A stretch of 64,000 bases of DNA, taken from assembly GCF_030867095.1 (NCBI RefSeq), contig NC_081831.1, forward strand, positions 68,338,716 to 68,402,715, read 5' to 3'. The notes below the pieces were generated by a model, which saw only the letters and a program-made list of their open reading frames with translations, did no database searches and was not told the DNA's origin. Source of the DNA: Alligator mississippiensis (Eukaryota; Chordata; Crocodylia; Alligatoridae). This document shows positions 1 to 9,301 of this stretch, one piece after another (within the stretch, counting starts at the first letter, position 1; the number at the start of each line of letters is the position of its first letter). The translations under genes and the position numbers were made by a program.

Positions 1-269
1 TAGCCAAGTTGAAGCCAATACAAAACTTTACACAGTTTGTATTAAATCCTTTTGACTGAAGTCCTTAGAATGATCCATTACCCTTTTGGACCCAAACTAT
101 AACATAATGCATCTTGATCCTCACATTCCTCCATCATTCATGATGGTGAATTACAGTATACTTTGGGAGGGGTGTGCCTTGAATCAAAGATAGGAAGCTG
201 GGGCACCTATACACAAGCAGCAAGGCTGGAATTCCAGCATGTGGGAACAGATGCTCCAGCAGCCTCCTC

Positions 270-470
270 TATCTTGTGTGTTAGTGACCCCATAATTAAA
301 AATGGTGGCGGGGGTGCTTAAACTAAAGCTTGAATTAGCTTTAGTTCAAGCACCCCTGCCACATCAGATACACGAGATGCTGCAGCACTTTAATTAGAGC
401 AGCTGTCAGAGCCACTCAATTAAAGTGCTGCCCCCACCTACCCAAAAGCACGTGTAAAAGTGCCCCTGGA
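270..470. mobile_element. Palindromic MITE-like element (family B)
   Basis: Seen: a central inverted repeat (GGGGGTGCTTAAACTAAAGC against GCTTTAGTTCAAGCACCCC, about 308-352) and an end reading ACGTGTAAAAGTGCCC near 470, an end motif shared with the elements at 2021, 43467 and 43979. Noncoding. Probably a non-autonomous DNA transposon; exact boundaries uncertain. Confidence 0.45.
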
Positions 471-1334
471 GTCTAGCATATGTTGTCTATTGTTACTATT
501 GTTTTCCAAATTAAAATATTTACTAATGTCTGATGGGATGAAATGCAAGTTGCATATTCTACACTGCATACAATATTGTATATTGTGTGTATATGGTACT
601 CAACTAATTTATATTAATCAGAACAGAGTCGCTTGCAATTTATGGATGCGTGCTTTGTTCCAAAGCAAAAATATATTCAACTCTAATGGAAACCCCTCCA
701 CTGATTTACATGAAACAAAGCAATGAATTTACAGAAGTAAGGTTTCATTGTTCTATATGTTCACCCCATGATCTCTAAGGAAATGTGACAAAATTTGGCT
801 GGTTTTGTTGACTGCATTAAAAGATTAAATGATTTGTTTAAAGCACAGCACCATTTTCTTCTCCCACCACCACTCTATCCATAAAGCAGGGTGGATAAAA
901 ATCAATAATTTAAAAAACAAACCCACCCCAAAAAACAAAAAAAGGATTTTTTTTATTTAAACCAGATTTTTTTTTATTTAATCATTTTTGGTTAAGATGT
1001 TTTTTAAAAGTATATAAAGATAGTTTTCATTTAAAATACGTTAAAGTTCAAAGATACCACCATGGAATAGGGATGATAACTTCTAATGATATACTATTTG
1101 AGGCAATATATTCATGTAACATTTTAAGAAGTTTTATAAATAGGTCACAACAGACCATGGAGTATTATATTAGGGGCCCAATCTTATGGGGTTCCCAGAG
1201 GCTCCTCTACAGATTACTAAAGAAAACCACTCTACCCAATGGGACTCGGTGCTCAGTCTACATCCCATTAAGCATCTCTGTGATGCTTACTTTCAGTTCT
1301 CAAACTGTGGACTTGTGTCTCCAGAGACTGTAGG

Positions 1335-1860
1335 CAGACAAGTTTCTTTCAGTAGATGTGATATCTTTTATTAGACCAACTAAGTAGTTGGAAAAATTGT
1401 TCTTTGCATGCTTTCCGGCCCTTCTTCAGCCGTAGGGAAAGTTTGTAGTCTCCTGAAGATAACATCCTTGTTACCAGCAGTATATGGAGATGAGAGATAA
1501 TAGACCTGATTATCCACTCATGAAAGCTATCGTCTCTCTGCAAGTTTGTGTATACACAGTCAAGCTGTTACCTTTCTCTAGAAGTGCAAAGTTTCAAGAA
1601 ATTAAATGAATAAAGGATATCAAACAACAAGAATGCACTTTCTGTAGAAAACAATGACTAAATGGCTGCTTTACCACTCCACCCAGGAAGAGCACAGACC
1701 ATCCGCAGACATTTCCTCAGTCTGACGAATGTTTGTGCCCAAAAGCTTGCTAAGAAGAATTTTTCCAAGTATTTGAGTTGGTTTAATGAAAAGATATTGG
1801 ATTTACTCAAAGAACCTTGTCTGCCTATGACCTTAGACCAACATGGTTACATCCTATCGC
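1335..1860. mobile_element. Long-inverted-repeat element (family A)
   Basis: Seen: the left part contains GATATCTTTTATTAGACCAACTA followed by a TAGTTGG turn and a GCATGCTTTCCGG stretch; the right part (about 1735-1850) carries the reverse complement, ending GTCTGCCTATGACCTTAGACCAACATGG. The same ends recur near 7240, 11290, 48430, 55140 and 58085. Noncoding interspersed repeat with inverted ends; superfamily unassigned. Confidence 0.5.
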
Positions 1861-2020
1861 ACCCCCTCACCCTGATTAAATCAAGACTTCCTGACCAGTG
1901 ATTTAAATCAAATCCACCTGTCACAAAGGCATTAATTCAAAGCGGTTTCCCACTTTTCCATTTAGATTTGCAGCACAAATTTCTTTTGTTGATACCTCAA
2001 AGCCCAATATACAAACCTAA

Positions 2021-2361
2021 GGGCATTTCTACGTGTCATCCTGATGTGGCACAGGACACTTTAATTAGCAAGCTGTGCTAATTAAAAGTGCACAGTGCCA
2101 CATTGGGAGTATGTGCAGTGGTGCAGTGCACCTCTGCACTGAGAAAATGGTGGCAGTGCGCTTTGAGCTAAAGCGCATCAAACATGTTTTAATTCAAAGT
2201 GCACCGCTGCCATTTTCTCAGCACGGAGGCACGCTGCGCTGCTGATACATGTGACACGTGAGGCTGCCAGAGTGCATCAATTTATATGCTCCAGCAGACT
2301 TCATTAATCGAGGCACTGGATTTCCAGCATGTTGGAGCAGGGTCCTCGCATGTAAGTGTCC
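2021..2361. mobile_element. Palindromic MITE-like element with TAA duplication (family B)
   Basis: Seen: starts GGGCATTTCTACGTG just after TAA (2018-2020) and ends GCATGTAAGTGTCC just before TAA (2362-2364). The centre is a large inverted repeat: GAGAAAATGGTGGCAGTGCG near 2140 against CGCTGCCATTTTCTC near 2205. Known: a 3-bp TWA duplication is typical of PIF/Harbinger elements. Assignment to that group is inference. Confidence 0.5.
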
Positions 2362-2388
2362 TAAAAATGGAGTTATACAACACAGTAA

Positions 2389-2728
2389 CTTCCATAGATT
2401 TCATAGACATTAGGGCTGGAAGGGACCTCAGAAGATCAGAGTCCAACCCCCTGCCCAAAGGGCAGGAAGTCAGCCCCCTGCCCAAAGGGCAGGAAGTCAG
2501 CTGGGGTCATAGGATCCCAGCAAGATAAGCATCCAGTTTGCTCTTGAAGGTGTTCAATGTAGGCGCTTGAACCACCTCCGGTGGCATGCTGTTCCAGACC
2601 TTGGGGGCTCGGACAGTAAAGAAATTCTTCCTTATGTCCAGCCTGAAACGGTCTTGTAGTAGTTTATGACCGTTCGACCTAGTCGTCATCCCTAGGGGCG
2701 CTCTGGTTCCAACTTCAGTTATCATTGT
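2389..2728 (-). mobile_element. CR1 LINE 3' end, 5'-truncated
   Basis: Seen: the minus strand encodes the C-terminal CR1 ORF2 tail (RKNFFTVRAPKVWNSMP) within 2507-2725 and ends in the usual tail with CTATGAAATCTATGG near 2390. A 27-bp unit containing CCCCCTGCCCAAAGGGCAGG is duplicated in tandem at about 2446-2500. Dead fragment of a roughly 4.5-kb element. Confidence 0.85.
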
Positions 2729-4207
2729 TCTTCATTTCGTGGTTGACACAATCTGTCTCTGTATTTTTAAAGTTTTTTTTCCCCAGTAATTGCCAAGATG
2801 CAGATTCTTGCCAGACAAACCCATGCAGCCCCATTAACTTCAGTGGAATTTCACTTATTCCCCAATGGTCACAAGTCTAATTCAATGGCTTTTTCTGTAT
2901 CAGCAGCAACCTATGTTCCTGAACTGAAAATGCTATACCAATTTTGCAAGTCACACATTAGAACTTTCTTTCTAATGTGACATTTTATGTGATGCAACAT
3001 AAATACAATCCCAACAGCAGAAGTGCAGTAGGATCTTGTCAGTGGGAAAAATGAGTTATAATTTGTATAGCTGTAATTGTTTACTCAGGACCGTAGTTCA
3101 CTGTGTACGAATGTGCTCACCCTTCTTTGGCAGAAGCGTGACAACATTCCATTTATATTCTAGTTTAAGCATCATCTCATCCTACCACTACAGTGAGACT
3201 GACAGAACTGTCATCTCTACCAGCCACTTTCCTATTGTTCTCCAACAGCTATATGCCTCACTCTGCATCAGCATTCAGTCACTACAAGAGCGTGCATAAA
3301 GAAATTAAACTGCGCCTTTTAACCATGTGCCAGACATGAAAAAAGCCAGAGGCCAGCCCTCTTCATTTCTCAATGCATCTTTACTTTAAAAGCCCCAAAA
3401 ACTCTACGTGGGTTGGAGGCTTTGGTATGCTGAAGTCATTTATGGTGTTTCCAGCTCCACCTGTCTGTATTTTGATGTAGGTGAACTGTACTCTTTCAAA
3501 AGAATCAAAACATTAATAATATAGACACTGTGTAATGTAACATGTGCTACCTGCTTATGCAAGTTTTAAAAACAAAAAATATGAAGATGCACATTTATCA
3601 AATATTACATACACAAGCAAAAATGGTTGCACAAATCTAGCAATAAGGTGTTCTTATAATAGGAATCATCAAAATGTATTAGTATAATCCCATCTTACTT
3701 CATTTTAAGGCTTTGGTGAAAATTTTGGACAAGTCATCTAGTCTACCTTATATCCAAATGGATGCACCAACATAACCCTGATATACATAGCCCACTTGGT
3801 GTACTTTGCTATACATACAGTTATTTCAGTATGACAGTGGATCAAAGCACTATTTTTTTAATAAGTGGATTATAAAGTGGTTAGAACAACAGTTCCAGAT
3901 ATGAGTTTGGTCAAAACACCAGAGTAGTCTTCGATCAACTCTCCTGAATTTACTTTGTGAAAAAACATTATGAATTCCCAAAGCAAGACCATCAGGAGAG
4001 ATGGTACGTGTTAGGCCATGATCACAATATAAAGCCTATTCTTTATGAGGACTGAAGATGACGATCCTTTTAGAGTACATACCGCTAGTGGGAGAGGGCA
4101 AGTTGGCTCTTTTATCCCCATGGGAGACAGATGCTATGGTCAAAAGTTTTATTGTAAAGGAAGATACTTCACAAAAAAACAGATACAGATTCTGCCGGCT
4201 CGAATAT

Positions 4208-4254
4208 TTCAGGGGTGGGGTGGGGTGGGGTGGAGCGGGGTGGGGTGGAGCGGA
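4208..4254. repeat. (GGGGT)n G-rich minisatellite
   Basis: Seen: repeated GGGGTGG-type pentamers with a few GGAGC variants. G-quadruplex-prone, 0.6 kb inside the COL4A5-like intron from the exon. Confidence 0.8.
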
Positions 4255-4846
4255 GAGAAAGCACGCGGGGGATGAAGAGAACAGGAGAAACCGCTCCGAT
4301 TTCAGTCAGAGCACATCATGCACAATAAGGCACCCTCAGCTGTGTCATGGAAAGGAATAAAAAATGTGCCGGTTTAAGTATTTAGGGCTTGGAGCAGGAG
4401 ATCTGGGACGGTGGAAAGAAACTTTCCGGCTACATCTTTCTCCAGAAGCAAGGGAGCTACATAAGCCAGGCTGCAGGGGGGGGAGGGGGGTTGAGATCCT
4501 TAGAGTAGAAGCTCCTGAACTTTTTATCGCATCCCCCTCCAGGTTTACCAGCAGATTTACCACACGTTTGATTCGTTAGCCAGTTCTTCCCAGCATGGAA
4601 ATTCAACCCGCCATCACCCAGCCCCCCAGGCGTGCTCGGGATCCCCTGCCCTAGGCAGCACCTGTCTCCCCTCAGCCCGAGGGCTCCCCCCAGCCCATCT
4701 CCAGCCGAGGACCTGCCGCCCGGCAGAGGTGAGGCTGGCTGGGAAGACATCCGAGCTCCTTCCCCCACTTTGTCCCGGGCCGAGACAGCGAGACCCTCTC
4801 CCGCCGCCCCCAGCCCGGCCCTGCCCGGCCCGGGGCTCGCACTCAC

Positions 4847-4936
4847 CGCGGCGTCCGCAGCCCGCCCGCACAGCCCCAGCAGCACCAGGCATCCGGCTGC
4901 CAGGCTGGCCCCGGGGCTCCGCGCGGCCAGCCTCAT
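4847..4936 (-). CDS. COL4A5: COL4A5-like exon 1 (signal peptide), partial gene
   Basis: Seen: reading leftward from an ATG at 4936-4934 there are exactly 30 codons, ending in phase 0 at a GTGAGT donor (4841-4846 on the plus strand). The peptide has a basic N-terminus (MRLAAR), a hydrophobic core (SLAAGCLVLLGL) and a small-residue end (RAADAA), a typical secretory leader. Known: the human COL4A5 leader has the pattern SLAAG, a leucine core and AEAA, and its exon 1 is 27 codons ending in phase 0. COL4A5 encodes the collagen IV alpha5 chain, secreted into basement membranes as alpha345 or alpha556 trimers. Inference: this is COL4A5 exon 1; the next exon lies outside the window to the left. It is head to head with the COL4A6-like exon, 591 bp between start codons. 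Other collagen IV pairs (A1/A2, A3/A4) share the layout, but their leaders match less well. The 5'UTR boundary cannot be seen. Confidence 0.78.
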
Positions 4937-4953
4937 TCTCCCCTGCTCGGCAT
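4933..4953 (-). promoter_or_regulatory. Upstream ORF overlapping the COL4A5-like start
   Basis: Seen: on the minus strand an ATG at 4953-4951 opens a six-codon frame whose TGA (4935-4933) overlaps the main ATG (4936-4934), giving an ATGA start-stop overlap. If the transcript starts upstream of 4953, this would act as a minimal upstream ORF allowing termination-reinitiation. Whether it is in the mRNA is unknown. Confidence 0.4.
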
Positions 4954-5527
4954 GGCACGGACGGGACGGGACGGGACAGGGGCCGGGCCGGGGCGGGGGA
5001 GGGCCGGGCCGGGCCGCTCGGGCGGGAGCGCCGTCACCGTCTGCGGGACTCGCAAACTTTTCCCAACTCAAGTTCTCCCGGGACTACTTCCCGGCATAGC
5101 GTATCCCTCCGCCGGGGAGCCGCAAAGTTGGGGGGGGGCACCACGGAGAAAGACTCCCTCAAACAGCGCTTTCTTCCCCACCCTTTATTTATTTATTTAT
5201 TTATTTATTTCAAACACCCCGGGTGCACGGCGCCCCTCTGTCTTTGCGGGGGGACTATTTTTCTCAGCGCGGAGGCATGGCGGTGCTTCGATCTCCTCAG
5301 GGCGGCCGGGGGGGGCGCCCCCCAGTGGGCGGGCGGGCGGGCGGGAGGGGAAGGGGGAGGGGGTGTGTCCGCGTCCCTGCCCGTGCGCGCGGTGATTGAT
5401 GGAGCCGCGCCCGCCCCTTCCTCTGCCCGAGTCTCTTCTCGCCCCCTCCCCGCCGGTGCAGCAGCGTCTTGGTGCCCCCTCCCCTCTCCTCCCCTCCCTC
5501 CGCCAGGCGGGACCGGCCGGGCGCTCA
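4937..5527. promoter_or_regulatory. Bidirectional COL4A5/COL4A6 promoter
   Basis: Seen: 591 bp between the two divergent start codons, mostly CpG-rich. It holds GC boxes (GGGGCGGGGG near 4990; a GGGC run near 5329-5345; CGCCCGCCCC near 5408), tandem ACGGG units near 4957-4978, an ETS-like CTTCCCGG near 5086, a YY1-like ATGGCGG near 5277 and an AT-rich TTTA run at 5184-5210. No canonical TATA box sits at a good distance from either exon. Known: COL4A5 and COL4A6 share a divergent GC-rich promoter. Transcription start sites cannot be fixed from sequence. Confidence 0.7.
5184..5210. repeat. (TTTA)n microsatellite in the promoter
   Basis: Seen: about seven TTTA units inside an otherwise GC-rich island, roughly midway between the two genes. 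Likely length-polymorphic. It may also contribute a weak TATA-like element, but it lies more than 300 bp from the COL4A6-like exon. Confidence 0.85.
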
Positions 5528-5556
5528 ATGAGCGGCGGCAGCAGCATGCGCGCCCG
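5528..5556 (+). CDS. COL4A6: COL4A6-like exon 1 (start of signal peptide)
   Basis: Seen: an ATG at 5528 and a second in-frame ATG at 5546 precede a GTGAGT donor at 5557; the exon ends in phase 2 and joins a 49-nt exon at 5650. The first ATG has a pyrimidine at -3, while the second has A at -3, so 5546 is the likelier start. From 5546 the exon adds only four residues (MRAR) before the hydrophobic core. Known: human COL4A6 isoforms also start with four or five isoform-specific residues from a tiny first exon, followed by a shared leucine-rich exon. COL4A6 encodes the collagen IV alpha6 chain, partner of alpha5 in the alpha556 trimer of smooth-muscle and epithelial basement membranes. Inference: COL4A6 exon 1. 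If 5528 is used, six extra residues (MSGGSS) are added. Confidence 0.7.
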
Positions 5557-5649
5557 GTGAGTGCCGCTCGCCGCCCGCCGCCCTGCCCCGGGCTCGGGGT
5601 GCGCCGCGCCGCCGACCTAACCCCGCTTCTCTCTGCTTCCCCCCTGCAG
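5557..5649 (+). other. COL4A6: Short GC-rich intron 1 of COL4A6-like gene
   Basis: Seen: 93 nt from GTGAGT to a CCCCTGCAG acceptor, very GC-rich in its first two thirds, then a CT-rich stretch before the AG. It interrupts the signal peptide in phase 2. Its length is near the lower limit for vertebrate introns. Unspliced transcripts would stay open through the intron in some frames, but the frame from 5546 meets no collagen-like sequence. Confidence 0.6.
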
Positions 5650-5698
5650 GGCCGCGCTCCTGCTCGCTCTCGGGCTCGCCGCGGAGCTGGTGGCCGCG
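5650..5698 (+). CDS. COL4A6: COL4A6-like exon 2 (core of signal peptide)
   Basis: Seen: a pyrimidine tract and CAG acceptor end at 5649; 49 nt follow, then a strong GTAAGT donor at 5699. Spliced to exon 1 it encodes ALLLALGLAAELVAA and ends in phase 0. Known: the human COL4A6 leader reads LWLLLVT...EELAAA and is followed by a glycine-initial 7S segment, which fits the exon end here. Inference: the leader is cleaved near the end of this exon, and mature alpha6 begins in the next exon. That exon (a cysteine-rich CGGxDCSGxC segment in the family) is not seen in the remaining 58 kb, although a short exon could be missed by eye. The match is short, so the assignment rests on the pattern, the exon phases and the divergent COL4A5-like neighbour together. 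Confidence 0.72.
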
Positions 5699-5850
5699 GT
5701 AAGTGCCCCCGGGCCAGGGCAGGGCAGGGCGGGGGGCGGGTTTGCGCTCGTGAGGCGCCGGCTCCCGAAAGCCCGTCGCACCTCCTGGCAGCTCCTCCGC
5801 GCCTCTTCCCTGTCCCGCTGCCGCTTCCTCGGGCTCTTCCGTGCCCGCCC

Positions 5851-7235
5851 GCCCTGCCCGCCCAGGCCTCTCGTCCTTGGGAGCCCCTAGCGGGGTTGCT
5901 CAGGGCCCCTGCCATCAGCCTCTGCCTTGCCTCCCCCCAAGTTACAAGCTGATCCTTTCCGTTCTTGTTCACACGAGTAGCACCATTGGAGACAGCCACC
6001 CAAACACATACTGTCCCAGCCACCTGCGAGGGTAAGGGATCGGGCCCTTTGCATGGCCGAGGAAAATTTGTGGTGATGAAATAAGGTTTTTGTCCCCAAA
6101 TTACTGGATCCAGCCCTGAATGGATGAATGACAGAAGTCTGCTCAATTTCCCCACCTGCTCATAAACGGTGGAAGAAGTTGGGCTGGAACTAGCAAGCAA
6201 ACGTGCCAGCTTTTATGTACTCATAAATGGGATCCCTCTATTTCTTTATTTACTTCGCATGAAACCTTCTGGGTAAGGTAGCTGTGATAACAAAATCATT
6301 AGTCCACTTAGCTGCTCGAAAGTATAAACATAGGAAGGAAACAGAGTACGAGATTCATGTACCAAGAGTTGTTCAGAATAATGTCAGTGTGTATGGTCAT
6401 GCGGTGTAACGTTACACAAGACTTGACAAACCCATTCCTTTTAGTTTAATTTATGGAACCTATTGCAGTGTATTCATGGGAACAGCTGGGACACGTGTAC
6501 TTCAAAATATTGTTATTTAATAGGTCACCTTCTGGTACAGATCTTGAAGGAAAAAGGTTTGAAGTGTGAATTGCTCTGCTAGATACAGTTTGTCAAGAAA
6601 GCAAAATTTGCATTGTGGTTTCTGTTTCCCTGGTGTTTAGACAACAATATCTTTAAGGTATGTAGAGCTTTCTGCATCTTGGTCTCTGTAAATGATTTTG
6701 AAAACACTTACCAAACAGGTTATTCCAAATATGTACAACTCAGTTGGTAAATGCAAAAGACTTAACTTTTAAATTGTCTTGTATCTTCTGTAACTGTTTT
6801 CACCTGTGCAAAAGGCTACCATTCTGATCTGGCAGCATTTTCCATCACTGTGAACAGCTTTGCATGATTACACAAATTAAAAGGTGGTGCAAAATCAGGC
6901 CATATATATATTTTTATTTATTTTTCATTTTACAGCTATGTAAAACTTTTATTTAATGCTGCATATAGTGGAATTTGTGTAAAAGCATCCTTAGGCATTT
7001 GCCTTAGAAGATCACCTGATTGGATTCCAGACATTGTGAGACAGGGAGAGGAGTTGAAGTCATCAACTAAATTCTGTTACGTCGCTGTAAGTTAGGAATA
7101 ATTCTATTTATACTGGCCATTATTCCCAAGTATACCAATGTATATGATGTAAACCAAAGGGGGGAAAAAGCCTATTTCATGCTGGTTAGAAAGCTAGAAC
7201 TGTTGAACCAACAAAAAGGTGTTTTTCATGACTGA
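5851..7235. other. Intron stretch, nothing assigned
   Basis: AT-rich single-copy-looking sequence after the CpG island. No exon, RNA gene or clear repeat was seen, apart from short T-rich runs near 6905-6920. Confidence 0.4.
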
Positions 7236-7655
7236 GGGGTATAAACTGTATCCATGTTGGTCTAAGGTAGTGTTTCCCAACCTTTTTCCAGCCCAAGTCA
7301 CACTTACGTTAATAAAAAATTTTCCGTGGCACACATGTTAAGGCATTCCCCATCCTCATACCTATTGCCGCTCATTGGCATGGCAAAATTCTGCAGCACA
7401 CCTGTTCATTTCTGATGGCACAGTGGTTGGGAAACACTATCTAAGGACATAGGCAGGTCAGATTCTTTGGGTTAATCCGATTAATTTTTATTAGACCAAC
7501 TAAAATAGTTGGAAAAGTTATTTGTTGCAAGCTTGCAGGTACAAACACCATCAGGTTGAGGACGCATCTGGCAAAGAATTTTTCCAACTATTTCAGTTGG
7601 TCTAATAAAAGATATCAGATTTACCTAAGGAAACCTTTACTGCCTGTTTGTGACT
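7236..7655. mobile_element. Family A element interrupted by a hAT-like insertion
   Basis: Seen: left end CCATGTTGGTCTAAGG, then a 171-bp insertion, then TCTAAGGACATAGGCAGG, TTATTAGACCAACTA and a right end with AGTTGGTCTAATAAAAGATA. The two halves form the same inverted-repeat structure as the element at 1335-1860. Confidence 0.55.
7269..7439. mobile_element. Short hAT-like element inserted in family A
   Basis: Seen: ends AGTGTTTCCCAACC and GGTTGGGAAACACTA are inverted repeats. Flanks TCTAAGGT (7261-7268) and TCTAAGGA (7440-7447) are an 8-bp target duplication with one mismatch. Known: 8-bp duplications and such ends are hAT hallmarks. Non-autonomous, 171 bp. Confidence 0.75.
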
Positions 7656-7749
7656 GATCCTTTTTGACAGGTTTAATTATTTTAAACACAATCATTAGCT
7701 CAACTTAGTCAACTTTAAAAAAAACCCATAAAGATGAATTTCATGAATT

Positions 7750-7777
7750 CCTCTCAGTGGTTTGTTGTTGTTGTTGT
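7750..7777. repeat. (GTT)n microsatellite
   Basis: Seen: a run of GTT units followed by AT-rich sequence. The surrounding 7660-8045 holds nothing else that I can assign. Confidence 0.7.
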
Positions 7778-8053
7778 TATAATATATACATATTTTTATC
7801 TCTTGTTTTGTATCAATCAGATAATAACACTTATGTAACATTCAGTAAGGAGTAGTCCTGCAAGAACTTCCATAGTTCAGTAACTTTATTCATATGAGCC
7901 GTTAGGCTTTTGTTTATGGATAGTCCACTATTTAAATGTACACAAGTTTGTTTGGTTTTTTTTGTTTTTGTTTTTTTAACTCTTCCAATCACAGTAACAC
8001 TTTAATAGTATTAAGTAACTCAGTTTTAGACACAAGTTACAAAATATTCCTTA

Positions 8054-9293
8054 TAGGGGTGCACCAATAAAGATTTTTCTTGACTGATACAGATTTATTA
8101 ACCAGGTATATCAGCTGATACCAATCTGGTAGCTGATTTAAGGCAATGCAGCCTGGCAGCTTGGAGAGCGGCGTCCTGCCATTTAGTTTGTGAGGGGGGA
8201 AGGGGCATGGGGTTTGCAGGTTGAGGCCCCCACTGTGAGGGTGAGAATGGGGCAGGGGCAGGTGTTGCCCAGCCAGAGAAGTGAATGCAACCCTGGGAGT
8301 GGGGTGGAGCTGCGGGTGGCTTGTCCAGTGGGGTGCAGGAGGTGAGGATGGGGGAGTTGCCCCCTGCTGCTATGTGCACCATTGGGGGAAGGCATGGGGG
8401 TCATGTGTCTCCCGGATTTGTCCACAGGGTGAGGGCAGGCTGCCTGCTGCAGGCTCAGGGCCATAGGCTGTGCCAGCGTCTTCCCAGAGCTGGGCCAGCG
8501 TCTTCCCAGAGCTGGGCTGGTGGCGCTGCAAAGGGTAGCTATGGGATGGGCTATAGGCACCTCCAAAATTCCCTGCAGCTACCCCTTCTAATACAGCCCT
8601 GGCCCAGCCCCTGCCCTGGGAAAAAGCCAATGCAGCCCCTGGCTCTGAAACTGCAGCGGGCAGCCTGCCCTTGCCCCATGTCCAAATCCCAGGGTCACAC
8701 ACACACACACACACCCCCCCCCCCCCATACTTTCCCCGGGGGTGCACACAGCAGCAGGGGCGGCCCTCCCTCCTCATCTCTCGCACCCCCCCAGAAGAGC
8801 CACTCACGGCTCTCCTCCACTCCCTGGAGCAGATTCACTACCCTGACTGAGCAGCACCTGCCCCTACCCCACTCTCTCCCTCGTAGTGGGGACCTCGAGC
8901 GGTGGGGAGCTGCCCCCACTCCTCGCCCTCCACGCTCCCTGGACAAGCTGCCCTTTTCCTGCAGCTCTGTCCTGCTCCCGGGGTCATGTTCCCCACCCTG
9001 GCTAGGCAGCTCCTGCCCCAGCCCCACTCCCTCCCTCATTGTGTGGGCCTCAATCTGCCCCCCCCCCCAATGCCTCTTCCTCCCCTCATCTCTTCCCCCA
9101 TAACAGACTTACCAGCCGGATGCTGCTCTCCAAGCTGCTGGGCTGCATTCCTAGCCACATGCACGCTACGGCTAAGCACATGCACGCAGCATTTATCCGT
9201 GGCATTTATCAGCTACACCTGTCAAAAAAAGCCATAATTTTCCTTTTTATCAGTGCTGATACGATATGCCACTGATATATTGGTACACCTCTA
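8054..9293. mobile_element. hAT-like non-autonomous element, 1.24 kb, GC-rich interior
   Basis: Seen: ends TAGGGGTGCACCAAT and ATTGGTACACCTCTA are inverted repeats. Flanks ATTCCTTA (8046-8053) and ATTCCTAA (9294-9301) form an 8-bp duplication with one mismatch. The interior is G+C-rich with a CA run and C runs (8694-8728, 9058-9069). It has long but repetitive open frames on both strands and no transposase signature. A related copy lies at 39849-40548. Confidence 0.75.
8694..8728. repeat. (CA)n(C)n low-complexity run
   Basis: Seen: about ten CA units followed by a C homopolymer, inside the hAT-like element. Confidence 0.85.
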
Positions 9294-9301
9294 ATTCCTA
9301 A

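Larger units (their letters stand above)
1..4846 (-). other. COL4A5: Putative COL4A5 intron 1 (partial)
   Basis: Follows from the COL4A5-like donor at 4841-4846. It contains two palindromic MITE-like elements, one long-inverted-repeat element, a CR1 tail and AT-rich unique DNA. Stretches 1-265, 475-1334 (with an A/T-rich low-complexity patch near 900-975) and 2735-4205 show nothing I can assign; the short open frames there lack codon structure or splice context. Confidence 0.6.
4590..5850. promoter_or_regulatory. CpG island
   Basis: Seen: a sharp rise in G+C and in CpG from about 4590, persisting to about 5850 and falling away on both sides. It covers both leader exons, the shared promoter and the start of both first introns. 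This is the only long CpG-dense tract in the window apart from young repeats. The many long open frames inside it result from base composition. Confidence 0.85.

Noticed and set aside
4847-5698. Assignment to COL4A1/COL4A2 or COL4A3/COL4A4 rather than COL4A5/COL4A6
   Set aside because: All three pairs are head to head, but the SLAAG core of the left leader and the short lead-in plus AELVAA end of the right leader fit A5/A6 better. The leaders are short, so this is kept as an alternative only.
4457-6200. Very long open frames on both strands of the CpG island (up to 407 codons)
   Set aside because: They run through splice donors and acceptors of the leader exons, overlap on all frames and are low-complexity P/A/G/R-rich. 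This is what a stop-poor GC-rich island gives. Only the short leader exons have coding character.
8183-9237. Open frames of 111-272 codons in a GC-rich block
   Set aside because: They lie inside a hAT-like element, are proline/serine-rich on both strands, and interrupt at simple repeats. No transposase motif.
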